Below, piece by piece: positions 33,977-34,106 of a DNA stretch of 34,106 nucleotides. The notes below the pieces were generated by a model that saw nothing but the letters and a program-made list of their open reading frames with translations, was not told the origin of the DNA and did not search any database. Location of the stretch: contig JAFUFJ010000013.1 of NCBI GenBank assembly GCA_017469955.1, positions 1 through 34,106 on the forward strand. The letters are read 5' to 3'. Origin of the DNA: Prevotella sp. (GTDB lineage Bacteria > Bacteroidota > Bacteroidia > Bacteroidales > Bacteroidaceae). A program made the translations under genes and the position numbers. Numbering within the stretch: the stretch's first letter is position 1; every line of letters starts with the position of its first letter.

Positions 33977-34106
33977 AAAAATCTCTCTCTCTAAATAATT
34001 AATAATGATTGAATATATACCGCATCTGACAGCTGGCCTTTCACGTGCCAAGCTTGCCTTGTCCTGAAAAAATACGCTCCTCTGGGCGCGAGGTGCAACA
34101 CTCTTG
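33977..34106. other. Upstream region of the second SusC gene, cut by the window end
   Basis: AT-rich leader next to the gene changing to a GC-rich stretch at the window edge. No -7/-33 pair could be identified, so the promoter is probably outside the window or differs from the consensus. Confidence 0.35.

Overview
The window looks like a chromosomal segment from a Bacteroidales bacterium, most likely Prevotella or a close relative. Four things point there. Two SusC/SusD outer-membrane pairs are present. Several secreted proteins end in the Prevotella-type tail (Y-N-x-x-G-Q-x-V ... K-G-x-V-x-x-x-G-x-K). Promoters follow the Bacteroidetes pattern (TTTG, about 19-20 bp, TAnnTTTG). Informational genes sit among sugar and protein scavenging genes. 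This is recognition from sequence alone; no database was searched.

Layout. 1-126 is the tail end of a secreted protein. 279-1004 (-) is recO, followed by tRNA-Glu(UUC), rpsT and gyrB. 3941-6352 encodes a secreted GH95 alpha-L-fucosidase-like enzyme. 6876-10437 carries gpmI, a compact FNT-family channel gene overlapping ung, and a cysteine-rich DUF3109 gene. 10463-12507 (-) holds an AraC-family regulator behind an 87-bp tandem promoter duplication, and a secreted beta-sandwich-like protein. Then come hsp20 (-) and a membrane TPR regulator (+). From 15247 to the right end everything is on the minus strand: an M6-family metalloprotease, then a five-gene operon read right to left (SusC, SusD, HExxH lipoprotein, DUF4302 lipoprotein, large tailed secreted protein), then a second SusC/SusD pair.

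How the genes may work together. The five-gene operon starts at a clear promoter (29069-29100), has 15-52 bp gaps and ends at a strong terminator (18776-18816). A surface metallohydrolase lipoprotein beside a TonB-dependent SusC/SusD importer, next to a secreted M6 protease, suggests capture and import of a peptide or protein-derived substrate rather than a glycan. That is inference; no glycosidase lies in this block.

The most unusual content is intergenic. Four arrays (131-240, 6397-6506, 12635-12744, 18526-18657) are built from variable units with an exact 22-bp period. Each unit is an imperfect dyad around the core GAGAAAGCT-A-AGCTTTCTC, and most arrays fold back on themselves. Two further arrays of different sequence (9705-9770 and 12845-12976) have the same exact 22-bp period. 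I know of no named element with this architecture, and it is the best candidate for an undescribed system here.
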